From assembly GCA_002224055.1 (NCBI GenBank), contig AZLU01000132.1:1-64000 (forward strand): DNA of 64,000 nt, read 5' to 3'. Of this stretch, positions 26,008-36,593 are shown one piece after another. Below the pieces are notes generated by a model. It was not told the origin of the DNA. It did no database searches and worked only from the letters and a program-made list of their open reading frames with translations. Made by a program: the position numbers and the translations under genes. Source of the stretch: Pezizomycotina sp. ARF18. Taxonomy: Eukaryota; Ascomycota. The stretch's first letter is position 1, and the number at the start of each line of letters is the position of its first letter.

Positions 26008-26481
26008 ACAAAAGGGCCACAAAAGTTTTCTTTTTCTTTCCTTTTTTTCTATCGTTCAAATCCAAAAATCTCGTGGTTATTCGGAAAAGTTGCTATGAAA
26101 AATTGTAATCGGGAACATACAAGGGGGAGAACCATAAGCAAGACGAGAAAAGAATCGGTATCAGTAACAGTAATACTCTAGTTTTAATATTAATTTAGTT
26201 TTCACTCCGTAGTAATGTGATATCGCAAGCTGGAAGCCTTCAGTGAACAAAGTGCTGATGATAGCAAAGGAACCATAGCCTCAACATATATCTTCAGATC
26301 ATATTAATATGGAGCTGTCTTTGTGATTTTACGTTACATATTTAGAACATGAGCTTGGTTACAGACGAGGCTAAGTGCAGGCCGGGGAAATTTAGTTTCA
26401 TTCTCCAGCTAATTTATATGTATACACCCGAAGATAAGGTTGAAGAGGAAATGGACCGGGAGGAAATGTCATTTCCCCTCC
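26008..26481. other. Intergenic between convergent genes
   Basis: AT-rich 3' flanks of the transporter and of the minus-strand gene ending at 26482. An open frame starting at 26349 is largely the reverse shadow of that minus-strand gene. Confidence 0.5.
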
Positions 26482-26903
26482 CTAGCTGCCGAGCCTTTCG
26501 AGCCGCCGAGCCCACTTCCCCGAGTTGTAGCCTTCATCAAAGCCGTTTTGATACTTCTCCCATTGAAGTGCGCCTTGGAACTTTGCCGCCAATCGACCTC
26601 CCATACCATCATCCTTCGTAAAACTCATCATAGCGACCAGCATCGTACCCATCATTGTAACTTTCTGTTTCTGTCTCCATTCCCACTTGCTTTCCCTTTC
26701 CCAATATCCTTCCCATTGTTCTTCCTTATCCTTATCAGACAAGTTTTCGCTCGTTGAGTTGTCTGGACTTGGGCTGCTTGAAGAATCACGGGATGAATCG
26801 CTTGACGATTCGGGTTCCTCGGTGACGATTTCTCTCCCGGGTTCTCTCCCGATCTCCCGGGGTGACCCTCACGAGGGCCGTCTTCCCGGTCTGAAGGGCT
26901 CAT
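26482..26903 (-). CDS. Small acidic/Ser-rich hypothetical protein
   Basis: Start at 26903 (MSPSDREDGPREGHPG). An acidic Ser-rich stretch follows (EEPESSSDSSRDSSSSPSPD), then a charged helix EEQWEGYWERESKWEWRQK, the hydrophobic MMGTMLVAMMSFTKDD and a C-terminal FQGALQWEKYQNGFDEGYN ending LERLGS-stop. About 140 residues, with one frame change near 26860. No signal peptide; the N-terminal half looks disordered. Family not recognised. It faces the transporter tail to tail. Confidence 0.5.
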
Positions 26904-27101
26904 CCTAGGTAAGATTGTATAAGCTGGATTTTTTGAGGTATTAGGCTAGACTGAGGAAATATATGTTTTAATTCGGTATTTCCCTGATAAAGCCTGAGTA
27001 TTCGTGTAGAACTTGGTCTTTGGTATACTTCGAAAAGAGGAAGGAGTTTTGAAGGGGTTCATATAGAGTACTTTGCACCCGCATCTCAAGTTCATGCCCT
27101 A

Positions 27102-27483
27102 ATGCGTTTAATCAGACAAATCCTCCAGCGCAAGGAGGAGGTCAATCAAATTTGGTCAACAATATCTTCAATCTCTACCGCCCGCCTCCAGCACCGGTAC
27201 AGAACATCTTTGGTTCTAGGTATTGGAAACAGTAACGATCAGGTGCCGCAGGAGGAAACAGCCGATGAAATACTAGATATGGCTCAGGATACCTCTTCAG
27301 CTGCACCGAATAACTCAAATCTCTTAATGAATACTTTTACTGGAGGAAATTCAGCCCTGGAGACTTTCTTTAGCCCACCTTCCACGAAGCTTCAGCAGAC
27401 AAGGGGGATATAGCAGCCAAGGTGGGTATAGCCACCAAGGTGGGTATGGCAACCAAGGCGGATATAACTGGAACGGTCAATAG
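27102..27483 (+). CDS. Low-complexity Asn/Gln/Gly/Tyr-rich protein with QGGY repeats
   Basis: The sequence is protein-like in two alternating frames: NAFNQTNPPAQGGGQSNLVN, NIFNLYRPPPAPVQNIFGS, then EETADEILDMAQDTSSAAPN and SNLLMNTFTGGNSALETFF, and finally a perfect run of QGGYSSQ-GGYSHQ-GGYGNQ-GGYNWNGQ just before the stop at 27481-27483. The start is uncertain; the first ATG is at 27102 but an upstream exon is possible. QGGY tails occur in prion-like and RNA-binding proteins and also in fungal surface proteins; no domain decides between them. Two or more frame changes. Confidence 0.4.
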
Positions 27484-27570
27484 CTTGAGCGAGAATTGTC
27501 TATACATATAAAATTGTGCCGTATTTATAGAAAATCAAACATAAGTTATGGGCCCCGCTTTGTTTGAAGG

Positions 27571-28091
27571 CTATAATGTACGCTTCAAGCGCTTCAGTGA
27601 TGACAGGAACCGATTGAGAATCCTTTTAGAACCTGGTGCTTCACCCTTCGACTCAGAGTTGTTTCCGATCGTTTCCGTAGGATCATAATACTCCATGTCC
27701 CTCGAAATATCCAAGTTCGATCGAACCTTATCAGACCTGTAGATGATATTATTCACCCTATCGAAGATTCTCCCAATCGTGACAACCTCGGGTAAGAACG
27801 ACACGCAGTATCAGGTTCAGATTGCTGTAAGTCCTCGATCCGCTCATCAGGTCCGAAAAAGTATGACTCCGTAGTCCACCCCATCGGATCGTCTCGTATA
27901 GGGTAGGAGTCATACCGCGCTATCGTAAATTCTACGTCTGCGTCGTAAACTGACACCGGAGGCCAATGCACGCTGTCGCCTTTATATGCCGCATTATGCG
28001 AACGGTCTTGGGTGCAACCATACAAGTCATCCGCCGGTGCACAGCAATTCCGCGGTAGAGAGCCACCACATCCCGTTTTTGGCAGATTAAG
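27571..28091 (-). CDS. Unrecognised protein, 3' exon of a longer gene
   Basis: After an acceptor-like GCGTAG (ending at 28092) the minus strand reads LNLPKTGCGGSLPRNCCAP, ADDLYGCTQDRSHNAAYKGD, VHWPPVSVYDADVEFTIARY, MGWTTESYFFGPDERIEDL and, after one frame change near 27805, VSFLPEVVTIGRIFDRVNN, EYYDPTETIGNNSESKGEAP and a basic end RFLSSLKRLKRTL-stop at 27571. CC and further Cys near the exon start suggest an extracellular protein. Upstream (28092-28565) both strands carry protein-like frames, including minus-strand HHYTFKSTSEVHYIVSV and FEEAWDHVIEGLLQGAIPAIF, but the exon structure could not be resolved. Family unknown. Confidence 0.45.
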
Positions 28092-28926
28092 CTACGCAGA
28101 GGGGTCTAGAATTCGTGGGGATATCGGCAATGTACCTATGAATATTTCGATGCGTAACTCTAGGGCGAATTTTGAGCACGCCGTAGTAGTTGTAACGGAC
28201 GCTGACGATGTAATGCACTTCGCTAGTGGACTTGAAGGTGTAGTGGTGGCGTGCTTTGAATGTTTCATCCGAGAGAATTTGGTACTAGAACACGCAGACT
28301 CTTTCAAGGGCCTTATGGTATTTCCATGGTATTTGGTTAAGAATGTCGATGTGTAGTTCGGTAGGACGATCTGAGAGTTTCGCCACGATAATGCGATGTA
28401 CCGTGATCATTAGCAGTTGATTTCGCAGGTGCGCTGCGCGTAACCCAAGTACAATTGGTCGAAAATATTGCAGGGATAGCGCCCTGCAGTAACCCTTCAA
28501 TGACGTGGTCCCAAGCTTCTTCAAACTTTATTGCTGTTGAGAAGCTTTCGCGGTGGTCGCGCACGTGGTGAATATTTCAAACTTTTCTAGGAACTAAGAA
28601 GGCTAAAATTTCACTATACATTCGTCAATATATTAAGCTTTAATCTTCATCGATGGATTAAATCTTAGGGATCACACCAGTAAGAAGACACTGACAGCGT
28701 AGAAAGTCAATTTATGTATCAAGGGAAAGGCTAATATGTTCCTAACAATGAGTTGAAATTTAAGTTATCAGTGTCGTGTCCTTGTCTAGGCAGTAAAATG
28801 GTATCTCAAGGTCCCACATGCGACAACTTGGATCAGGCTTATAACATACAACCACCATTCCAAGAAACTAACCTCCCCGACCACGTTACAGAATAGCAAA
28901 ACGAAAACGACTCGAGGATTCCAATA

Positions 28927-29671
28927 TGAGATTAGAGCCAATATTCTGCCTCTCTGGGGCCTTTCTCGCCACCACTGTCCATGGTCGCCTCATAGTCACC
29001 CTCAACGAGTCTGGGATATATAGCCGACGTACTCACCAACGTAGCTGAGGTTCTCAGGTTCAACAAGACAAATGCGGACAATGAAGACCTCAAAGTCCCT
29101 CCCGCCATAAGCCCGACACCGACGGAGCCGCCAAAAGATCCCACCTTGGACTTTCACTTCCACTAGAAGGCGAGCTCACGCTAAGCACACTATGGAGATG
29201 GAGAACATCACTCTCGGCAACAGAATGAGATCCAACTTATATCAAGTAGCGAACATTTCCACTTCTCATAACATTTCCGCTTCCCTGGTTGCCGCGATGG
29301 GTATGGCCGACCCGCCCTCTGAGAAGGTCAGTGGTATCACGAGCGCCACAGTTACCTTCGCCATCGGGGACGATAAAAGTATGCTAGCGTGGATAATGTA
29401 CGCGGGGGTGAAGATAGGAAATCTATTAAAATTTGAAATCAATGGGACTACAATTACGTCTCAAAAGGCGCATACGGCTATGCCACCGTGGACGGTCAAT
29501 CTTAATGAGATCATATACGACTTCCCGGCAGCCATGGAGACCGCCCTACATAAGCATAAGGATCGCAAGATAGAGTCTATCGCGCTGAGAAACGGGCTCG
29601 GGTTTGGGACGATGTGTCTTATTATAGACTTCAGACGGATCACGATGACTTGGTTACTATCTTGGCATTGA
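28927..29671 (+). CDS. Putative secreted hypothetical protein
   Basis: ATG at 28927 opens a signal peptide-like MRLEPIFCLSGAFLATTVHG, then LIVTLNESG. In the next frame come YIADVLTNVAEVLRFNKTN and VPPAISPTPTEPPKDPTLDF, and in the third MEMENITLGNRMRSNLYQVA, SGITSATVTFAIGDDKSMLA, ITSQKAHTAMPPWTVNLNE and LHKHKDRKIESIALRNGLG before the stop at 29669-29671. Several NxS/T sites fit a glycosylated extracellular protein. No family recognised. Two frame changes, near 29010 and 29160, separate the three parts; one might be a short intron. Confidence 0.45.
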
Positions 29672-30030
29672 ATGAACTATTCTGTGAAGGGTAACATACG
29701 AGGTTATGTAACTGAGCTAAAACTGACAAGACTGGATTTCCAACAATGACTGCTATTATAGCGTGCCCAGAAAGTTTTCATGAATGGGAAAACTATAGGA
29801 TCCTTTGTCTGTTTAAGAGAGTTCGATCATTTAGTATTTTCATTCGGAATGAGAATACTCCATATTTTTAAACCTTCTAGCTTGGGCCATAGCTTTAGTA
29901 CGAGCCCAAACTTAAATTAGTGCCTAACTGGCCACGGACCAGAGTATAGTTCATGTTTCTAGATGAACTCTGCAATTATGTCCATATTCCGGAGCGTGCC
30001 AATCACTATAACCGAAAGTGAATACCAGCC

Positions 30031-30419
30031 ATGGATGTTCTCTTAGATAACTCATACCCGCGGCCGTGATTTGACCTAGATTCTTCTAACGACGAATATC
30101 TTTCTATATGCTTTAACCATATTGCCTGCGGTTCTTGGCGACAATTTGTCCGGGACCCTCCAAGAAGCAGCTTCAGATACTCACGCCGCGATCACAAGCG
30201 GCAAACAATTCAAGCAAACGTTGGGGCACAATATGGAGACCATCAACGTCGGTCCTCCTAAGTGGGCTGCTGAGTCTCGACACTATCAGGAGGCTTAATT
30301 CTTACGTTCCGTCCATGATTCAGCAAAGTATTAATCTCGAATACATGACAGACTACTGTCGTCATGCAGAAGAGCGCACGTGTTTTGGTGTCAAGGGCAC
30401 GCGGGAAGGTACGGCCTAG
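30031..30419 (+). CDS. Small hypothetical protein
   Basis: The plus strand reads MDVLLDNSYPRP from 30031, then LPAVLGDNLSGTLQEAASDT, HAAITSGKQFKQTLGHNMET, INVGPPKWAAESRHYQEA and, after a frame change near 30297, NSYVPSMIQQSINLEYMTDY and HAEERTCFGVKGTREGTA-stop at 30419. The helical, Ala/Gln-rich middle is clearly protein-like. The link to the proposed start is weak and an intron may lie between 30070 and 30122. No family recognised. Confidence 0.35.
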
Positions 30420-30481
30420 CAGGACGCACGCGATGTCCTCTAGCTCTGTTAAAAAGTTGTGTATATAAAGAAGCTAGTTCT

Positions 30482-30502
30482 TCCTCCTCCTTCGGAGGAG
30501 GA
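30482..30502. other. Perfect 9-bp hairpin
   Basis: TCCTCCTCC, loop TTC, GGAGGAGGA. It follows a TATA-like TATATAAAG at 30463-30471 by about 10-20 bases, so it would sit at the very 5' end of any transcript from that promoter. Confidence 0.5.
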
Positions 30503-30661
30503 TAGTCAATTGAATACTACTCGATTTTACTCCTATTTTACTATTACTACATATACTATCCATTATACAGTGTGTTGCTTTTCATAGTGACTACACTACA
30601 CCCCGACACTACGACTCTCTGTTTCCGAAGGCCTTTACAACACTTCTCTAATCTCTGCTTA

Positions 30662-30827
30662 GGGATCCGCTTATACTTGGTCACCAAGGATATACGCTGT
30701 GAACGGAGTCGTCGTTATCGTTGCGATGACGCTGCCGGAGACTATAGCGGCAGTGAAGCCGTACTGGGAGATATATTTCGCGGCGTCGGTCAGGAACCTA
30801 GATGGCACTCGTGGCGCACGGGATTAA
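30662..30827 (+). CDS. Coding-like fragment, possible exon
   Basis: After an acceptor-like CTGCTTAG at 30653-30660 the plus strand reads GSAYTWSPRIYAVNGVVVIV, AMTLPETIAAVKPYWEIYF and AASVRNLDGTRGARD-stop. The composition is strongly protein-like, with a hydrophobic strand VVVIVAMTLP. No upstream ATG in frame exists back to the TATA-like box at 30463, so the fragment needs an upstream exon or is a relic. Confidence 0.3.
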
Positions 30828-31867
30828 TACATATAATAACATCGAGCTCAGGCCCGGAGCACCGTGGGGAACGACTCCCCAAGTTATAAAATCAATGGTC
30901 TAATGGGCGGCCAGGAATGATTAGTTATGTTCCGGCCTTGAATAGTATAGCAAGCTCTATGGTGCGGATGAGAAGTCGCCATGACAAACGGGCAAAGAGG
31001 AAGAAACAGGCAAGGGGCTGAATGTCCTATGATATTGAATATAATCAGGAGGAATTAATGAAATCGAGCGAAATAAAATAGAATACAATGGAACGAAATC
31101 CAATAAAACCCAATAAAATGAGATATTGTCAGATATTGTCAAATCTTCTCATAAAGTCATCGTGACTGAGCTAATAAACAAGAGCCTGGCAAGGGGTATA
31201 ATAGAACTAACGGAATCTACCTCCCTAGCTTTTTATATGTTTCAAATCATCTTACTTAATACTACCTCATTTTAACCAAAAGATTGGAACTAGTTTACGA
31301 GCGCCGCGGTTGCCAAAGGACCTTTAACTCAAAACGGAAACTTCAAGCTCTTAACATACGTATAAAAGGTTAGGAAGGCACTGATATTATCACCGGCGAT
31401 ATACAGAGAACATGACGCACGTGGAAGTTGGGCGCTAGCTCTAACTGATGCTCAGGAATAAAAAGGCTGAATAGCTTCTTGCCAGTGAGTTTTTCCTGTG
31501 AAACCAGGAGGAGGCATAAATGGATAACACATCGCCTGCTTTGTAAAAAGCCATGAATTTATCAAGCTCTTAGAATATTTATAAAAAGGGGCTGAATTGC
31601 GACGGCCCGCGGGCGGTAGGGCAAATCGCGTTTTGAAACGGTCTTATGCTACCTTAGCTAGTGGCCTCCCACGTTAAACTTCAAAGTTAAACCAGAGTTA
31701 CTAGCCCGGACATGATAAGCTTAAGGACAATATAATCAGTCCAAATTTTGAACAAAGCTGTTGGAAAGGCGTTACGCCGTTAAAAAAGTTGTTGAAAAAA
31801 GCGGGGCGCTTCTCACATCTACATTATCTCTCTCACAACCCTAACACGGAAAAAATACTATAAGCAG

Positions 31868-31903
<36 letters not shown>

Positions 31904-32293
31904 GAAGGCTTGTTGAGAGGAAAAACTATGGATAATGAAAACTGGAACTTTGTGAGAGAAGAGAGTATAGTATAGGCTCCCGTAGATAAGAAATGCATAT
32001 ATGTGCTGATGGCTGCACACTTGCTTTCCCTTCTGTATACAAAAGTTCGTATTGGATTTTGATAGTCCTCTCCGCAAGTTCCCCACTTATTCGTCGGTTT
32101 TTTATTTTTCAATCAAACGGTCTTTGAGCTTTTAATCAAGTCGACTACTCGCGTCTATATATTTGTAAGATTTTGGAACTTCGCTTTTTCACAAAGTCGT
32201 CCTCATCGTCCCCACTCGCTCGAAATCAGCTCTCATACTAGTTATCCTATCGACTAAGCTCACAATATAGTTCACCGTCCGTTACGTAACATC
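30828..32293. other. Intergenic region
   Basis: AT-rich, without recognised genes. A run of 26 T lies at 31873-31898. A TATA-like TCTATATATTTG near 32153 and a CA-rich leader precede the gene starting at 32294. Confidence 0.45.
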
Positions 32294-33827
32294 ATGAGGG
32301 CCATCCCATTGACTTTTTATCTTCTTCGCGCCTTGACCGTTTTCGCCTACCCTCCGAATAAAAGAAGCGCGATGGAAGCTGTTGACGGCCTCGAAAATTC
32401 GGATTACACGGTTTTATCTAGCGAATTGTCAAAACTTCTTGGACGACCCGGGCTTCTTCGATGACGGAGGAGACTCCTTTGCCGAAGATCCAAGTTTGGC
32501 CTTCGAAATTCACCCGAACGAGAATACGGACCTACTGGAATACCTTGAAGTGGAGAGACTGGTCAAAGAATGGATACGGGTACGGGAAGTCATCCAGATG
32601 ACCACTCCGAGGCTCACTTGGGAGGTACCAAGCGACCGCCAGCGGCTCTCCGCCTGGGTCTGGTTCTGGCTCCAGCAGTCAGGAAGAATACCAGGGAGGC
32701 GAACGGCACGAGCAGGGCGCTGGTAACACCCAGGAGCATACGGGGGGCCAAGGATCGTCTCGCAGTGGAGCCGGCCGACCGCGAGCTAAAAGCCAAAGGC
32801 TCGATGCTCCGGCAGAATTGCATCAACCTCAACAGCAACAGCACCAGGCTGTTGCACACGAGGCGTCTCACGATGCTGGAGGTAGCTCGTCACGTACACA
32901 CGTCCCGCGCATGGTCAAGGGCAAGGAGAATTTGTGGATGTTCTTCCTGGCACTCAGGCCGCCCTCGACAAAATCATCTCGACCGTTCTGCATCCCCACT
33001 CCCGGTGTCTACCAAAGCGCCGCGAGAACTCGCTGTGGCTAGCTGAGTGCAGAAATGAGTGCGAGTGTATCAATGGTCAGCTCGAGAATTGCCTTCACAA
33101 ACTCCTCCTACCGACGACCGTATTGGGTATTAGCCGTTATATCACTCAAGAAACACGAGACAACCTGGCGAGCACTGCCGGATGTTTTTGCTTAGGCGCA
33201 AGTTGGATCCTGGAGAACCCCCACCCCCACCCCCGAAAATCCTCTGGGGCGGCCAAACTTGGATTGGCTTCCAAGCTGCGATGGATTGTTCCCACACATG
33301 TGCAATGCCTGTATATGCAGCGGTAGTCTTCATGAGCACGATAAAAGCCAGAAGCCACAAGCGCGTCGACGCCCCAAGTCGCCGTTCATGAAAGATCTTG
33401 CTATGAGCAGCCACGTCATCGCCAAAGCGGGCTCACAGAAAATGTTTGATAATGAAGCAGTCAGGTTTTGCAACGCAGAACACGGTGGGGGCGGTTGCGA
33501 TTGCAGCAAACGCATCAAGACCGTCAAATGCTCGGGTAACCCACGATCTGTGGTTGAGATTGCGAGAAGCAGTGTAAATGCTCGGGGGCCGTTGTCACCG
33601 GTTGCAATCTCCATCCGGATACCGGAAGATTCTATTCCCTTGGGGATGGCACGCCTGAAGATACACCCAATCCGTCCAATTTCTGTACGGGTAGATACCA
33701 TCCGCTTGGTGAGCTTGCTGCTAATCGAGTAACCTGCACTGTGAATGATCAGTTTTGCTATTGGAACCGCCTGTATAAGAGGAGGACGGGGCCTTTTATC
33801 AATATTTACGATAAACGAGTTATATAA
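32294..33827 (+). CDS. Secreted Cys-rich protein, effector-like
   Basis: Starts MRAIPLTFYLLRALTVFAYP, a signal peptide. It continues SAMEAVDGLENSDYTVLSSE, FFDDGGDSFAEDPSLAFEIH, a low-complexity Gly/Ser/Gln/His linker (GSGSSSQEEYQGGERHEQG, HQPQQQQHQAVAH), then a folded part FVDVLPGTQAALDKIISTVL, CRNECECINGQLENCLHKL, CNACICSGSLHEHDKSQK, FCNAEHGGGGCDCSKRIK, and CKCSGAVVTGCNLHPDTGRF, NFCTGRYHPLGELAANRVTC, ending YDKRVI-stop at 33825-33827. The repeated CxC and CxxCxC pairs (NECECING, NACICSG, GCDCSK, CKCSGA) suggest a disulfide-rich module repeated about four times. About 480 residues, with five or so frame changes. Family unknown; the extracellular location is well supported. Confidence 0.6.
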
Positions 33828-33887
33828 ATTTATTATTGAATAGTATTCGCGTGCTCCACTATGCTTTCAATTTATTAACAAATTCTA

Positions 33888-34364
33888 TGAACTTCACAGA
33901 ATTTACAACCCTCTCCACCAAAATAATAAAATTCGCAGAATTTACAAAAATTTCGCAGAAATTGCTCGACCTATATACATAAAATCTGTAAAATTTTTAT
34001 TTTTTTTTTTGACTTCGCAGATTTTAGTAAGTTTAAGGTCGAGTAATTTCTACGAAGTATTAAACAAATTCTGCGAAATTTAAGCATTTTATTATTATAA
34101 ATAATCGTTTTTTAGATTATATCTAATAATAAATAATAGTATCAATAGTACAGTCGTTATAATATAATAAATTTGCTTAATTAAGATATAATATATATAA
34201 ATACGTTTGAGTCTCACCGTTAACATTTCTTTTATTTTATTTTATTTTTAATTATGATTAATATAAAATGTTTAATAAAAGCTGCGAACTTCGCAAATTT
34301 AGTATGAGAAAATTAAACAAAAATCGCAGATTTTGCAACCTCAGGATTTCGCAGAATTTGAACA
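33888..34364. repeat. AT-rich array of TTCGCAGAATTT-type motifs with inverted repeat
   Basis: About eight variants of TTCGCAGAATTT occur in 480 bases, on both strands: near 33891, 33931, 33952, 34013, 34067 (reverse), 34288, 34324 and 34347. Around them is an inverted repeat of about 46 bases (33926-33972 against 34036-34081) whose inner arms TTCGCAGAAATTGCTCGACC and GGTCGAGTAATTTCTACGAA match at 18 of 20 positions. The loop contains a T-run. It looks like a palindromic (MITE-like) repeat with decayed copies beside it. No coding capacity. Confidence 0.55.
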
Positions 34365-34456
34365 AGTCATAGTGCGCTAATGCAGGTTTTATCATTCTGT
34401 GTTTGAACGTAATATCTGGATATTGTATAATACGTACGTCAAGATATCATCAACCT

Positions 34457-34518
34457 TGTCTCGTACCCAGCCTCTTTACTTCTACTTAGTTTACTAGAGA
34501 AAGGCTGGGCACGAGACA
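34457..34518. other. Long imperfect hairpin
   Basis: Arms TGTCTCGTACCCAGCCTCT (34457-34475) and AAAGGCTGGGCACGAGACA (34500-34518) pair over 19 positions with two non-Watson-Crick positions; the loop is 24 bases. No flanking gene explains it. Confidence 0.5.
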
Positions 34519-36364
34519 TTCATTGATCACGAAGAACGAAGATAATACTGGATTTATATTAGTGTGTAGTTTGAGTTACTCTCAAGTCGTTGTATCCTTC
34601 CCCCCAAAACTCTATCAGGCGCACGTTCATCCCGTTGCTCAATTATATTGGAGGAAAAGAAGTTTTATGTGTGAGGGATAAAAACGCGAAATAAGGCTTT
34701 TCTATATGGTCCCAATCGACCTCAGGCTCATAGCGCGTATATCGAAAGGCTTCTTCCTACGTAGGCTTAATAATGATATAGCCCATCGGACGTCAGTGAT
34801 AAACTCTAGAGAAAACATATCGTAGATGCTTTGTTGAGGAGACTTATCAGCCTTTGCAGCTTTTCCGTACTTGGGATTCTACGTTAACTCGGTTGAAGCT
34901 TTCATAATTTCCCCAACGTTTCGTTTCTGTCGGTGGATAGGAAAATGGTGTTCTTGGCATATCCCATTTATTTCTTTATTTTTCCTCCAGGTAATGAAGA
35001 CATGATCTACCGAAAGGAGGGCTGCTTTGCCAACACATTATATAATTCACGGGAATATAGCGTCTCCGGGCCGCCTTTCCGCCAGCCACGCTCGCGGTAA
35101 ACATTACTCCGTAGAAAATGGGAGTCACACCCAAACAAAAGCTACCAAATTGCTTCCAAGAGAGAGTATGCACGGCTAAGGGGTTATCGCGAAAGTCTGC
35201 ACAGCTGTATACTTCAATGTTTGCACTAAACAAATACGTCGAGACCCGAGAGGGCATTTGCTTCTCAGGCTTCCCGCAGAGGTATAGAAAGCCTAACATC
35301 AGTAATCAGTGCAAACGAAGTGAAAAGAAAGTGAAAAGATACACTAGAGGTGGTTGCTTTTACACTAAGCACCGGTTGCCAAGTTTGCCGTGCGCGCCCG
35401 AATTGTCTCATCGGGATTTCCTTTGCTGGGAAGTTCGACTCTGACTCTCTGAACTATCGCCTTGTTTGCACTTAGTTTCGCACCTTTTTAGGTTCATATA
35501 ATTAATATTATAGCACTGCTAACCTATAAGGGATTTCTAGGGAAACGGAAATAGGTTAGTATGTATATAAACAGAATTTTCGCCCGGGCGTGATCTACTA
35601 GGCTCGTTTAACTAAATTTACAGTATATACACACTAATCTATAGCACTCTTGACCTTTCGTGAACATCCTCTTACCTGCCTATATTGCCCCTTCCCCCTT
35701 CGTTCGTTACTTTCGTTTATATTAACACCGCTTTAATCATTAAAAAATATACCCGGTCCAGTCAGCACGGTGGCTAGATATAAGTTTATTACACATAATT
35801 AGCAGTATTTGTTAGTTGGGGATCGTGATGCCTGGCCTGTTGAAGTTAAGGTACCCTTAAAAAGCATGCAATTAGATGGACGTTTAAATTCAATCAAATA
35901 TACTGCTTATAATAATAATTTGTATGGAGTAGTGGGCACAACAAGAGCTAAACTAGGTATAGCGTAAAGGTGTTGTTAGTGGTTCAACGTATAGGCAGCG
36001 ACCGATAGCTAACTCGTTAAGTTATTTCAAAATTTATTGGCAGAGCGTGTGCAGTTCGAACGTATAGCAAAACGCGATAATTATAGTATAAAAAAGGAGA
36101 AGATAAGATAAGAGAGCACGGTATTTATCAAATGATCAGCTCGCAAGCTTCTTTTGGGGAGAAGATCTTTTTTGGTGCAGGTAGTGGCCAAGCCTGCAGA
36201 ACGCCTTACAGACGAGGCAATTATTACCTTGAAGTTTGACCAGTACTTAGCAAGAAAACAAGACATTTTGTTATAATCTCCACCTCCATCGGCGTTTACA
36301 CTGGTCTCTCCAGAGTAAATATAAGCGAAATTGGGTGGCGTTGTCTCAACCACGTAAGCACGCC
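34519..36364. other. Gene-poor stretch
   Basis: Two overlapping opposite open frames at 34976-35444 have no recognised motifs. A minus-strand stretch at 36081-36353 reads AYVVETTPPNFAYIYSGETS and DYNKMSCFLAKYWSNFK, which is protein-like but short and without family; it may continue from the GC-rich segment at 36365-36570. Confidence 0.4.
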
Positions 36365-36593
36365 CCCTTTGAGAGTCGGTTTGAGGGAGTTCACGGCCTC
36401 GACAGGTTCAAAACCAAGGAACAGAACCGCCCTATGGGAACTACCTACGGCCAGTGGCGGGGTTGATGCGGGGGCCTATCCCTGCCGGTCGCAGGAAAAG
36501 ATTTTAGAAAAGACTGCATGTGCAGCCCCAGGGGAATTGCTCCCGGGTTCCTAACCCAAGGGCCGCGGCCACACACACACACACATATATATA
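36365..36593. repeat. GC-rich segment with (CA)n(TA)n tail, possible SINE or retroposed fragment
   Basis: A GC-rich island lies in AT-rich surroundings and ends in a simple repeat CACACA...TATATA at 36569-36593. At 36405-36415 the sequence GGTTCAAAACC resembles a polymerase III B box. No convincing A box was found. On the minus strand part of it is protein-like (TPPLAVGSSHRAVLFLGFEP), so a fragment of an old gene is an alternative. Confidence 0.3.

Noticed and set aside
35118-35444. 108-codon plus-strand frame overlapping a minus frame
   Set aside because: Both strands are equally open and neither shows a family or signal sequence.
36050-36062. GTTCGAAC motif resembling a tRNA T loop
   Set aside because: Flanks do not pair into a T stem and no other tRNA parts are present.
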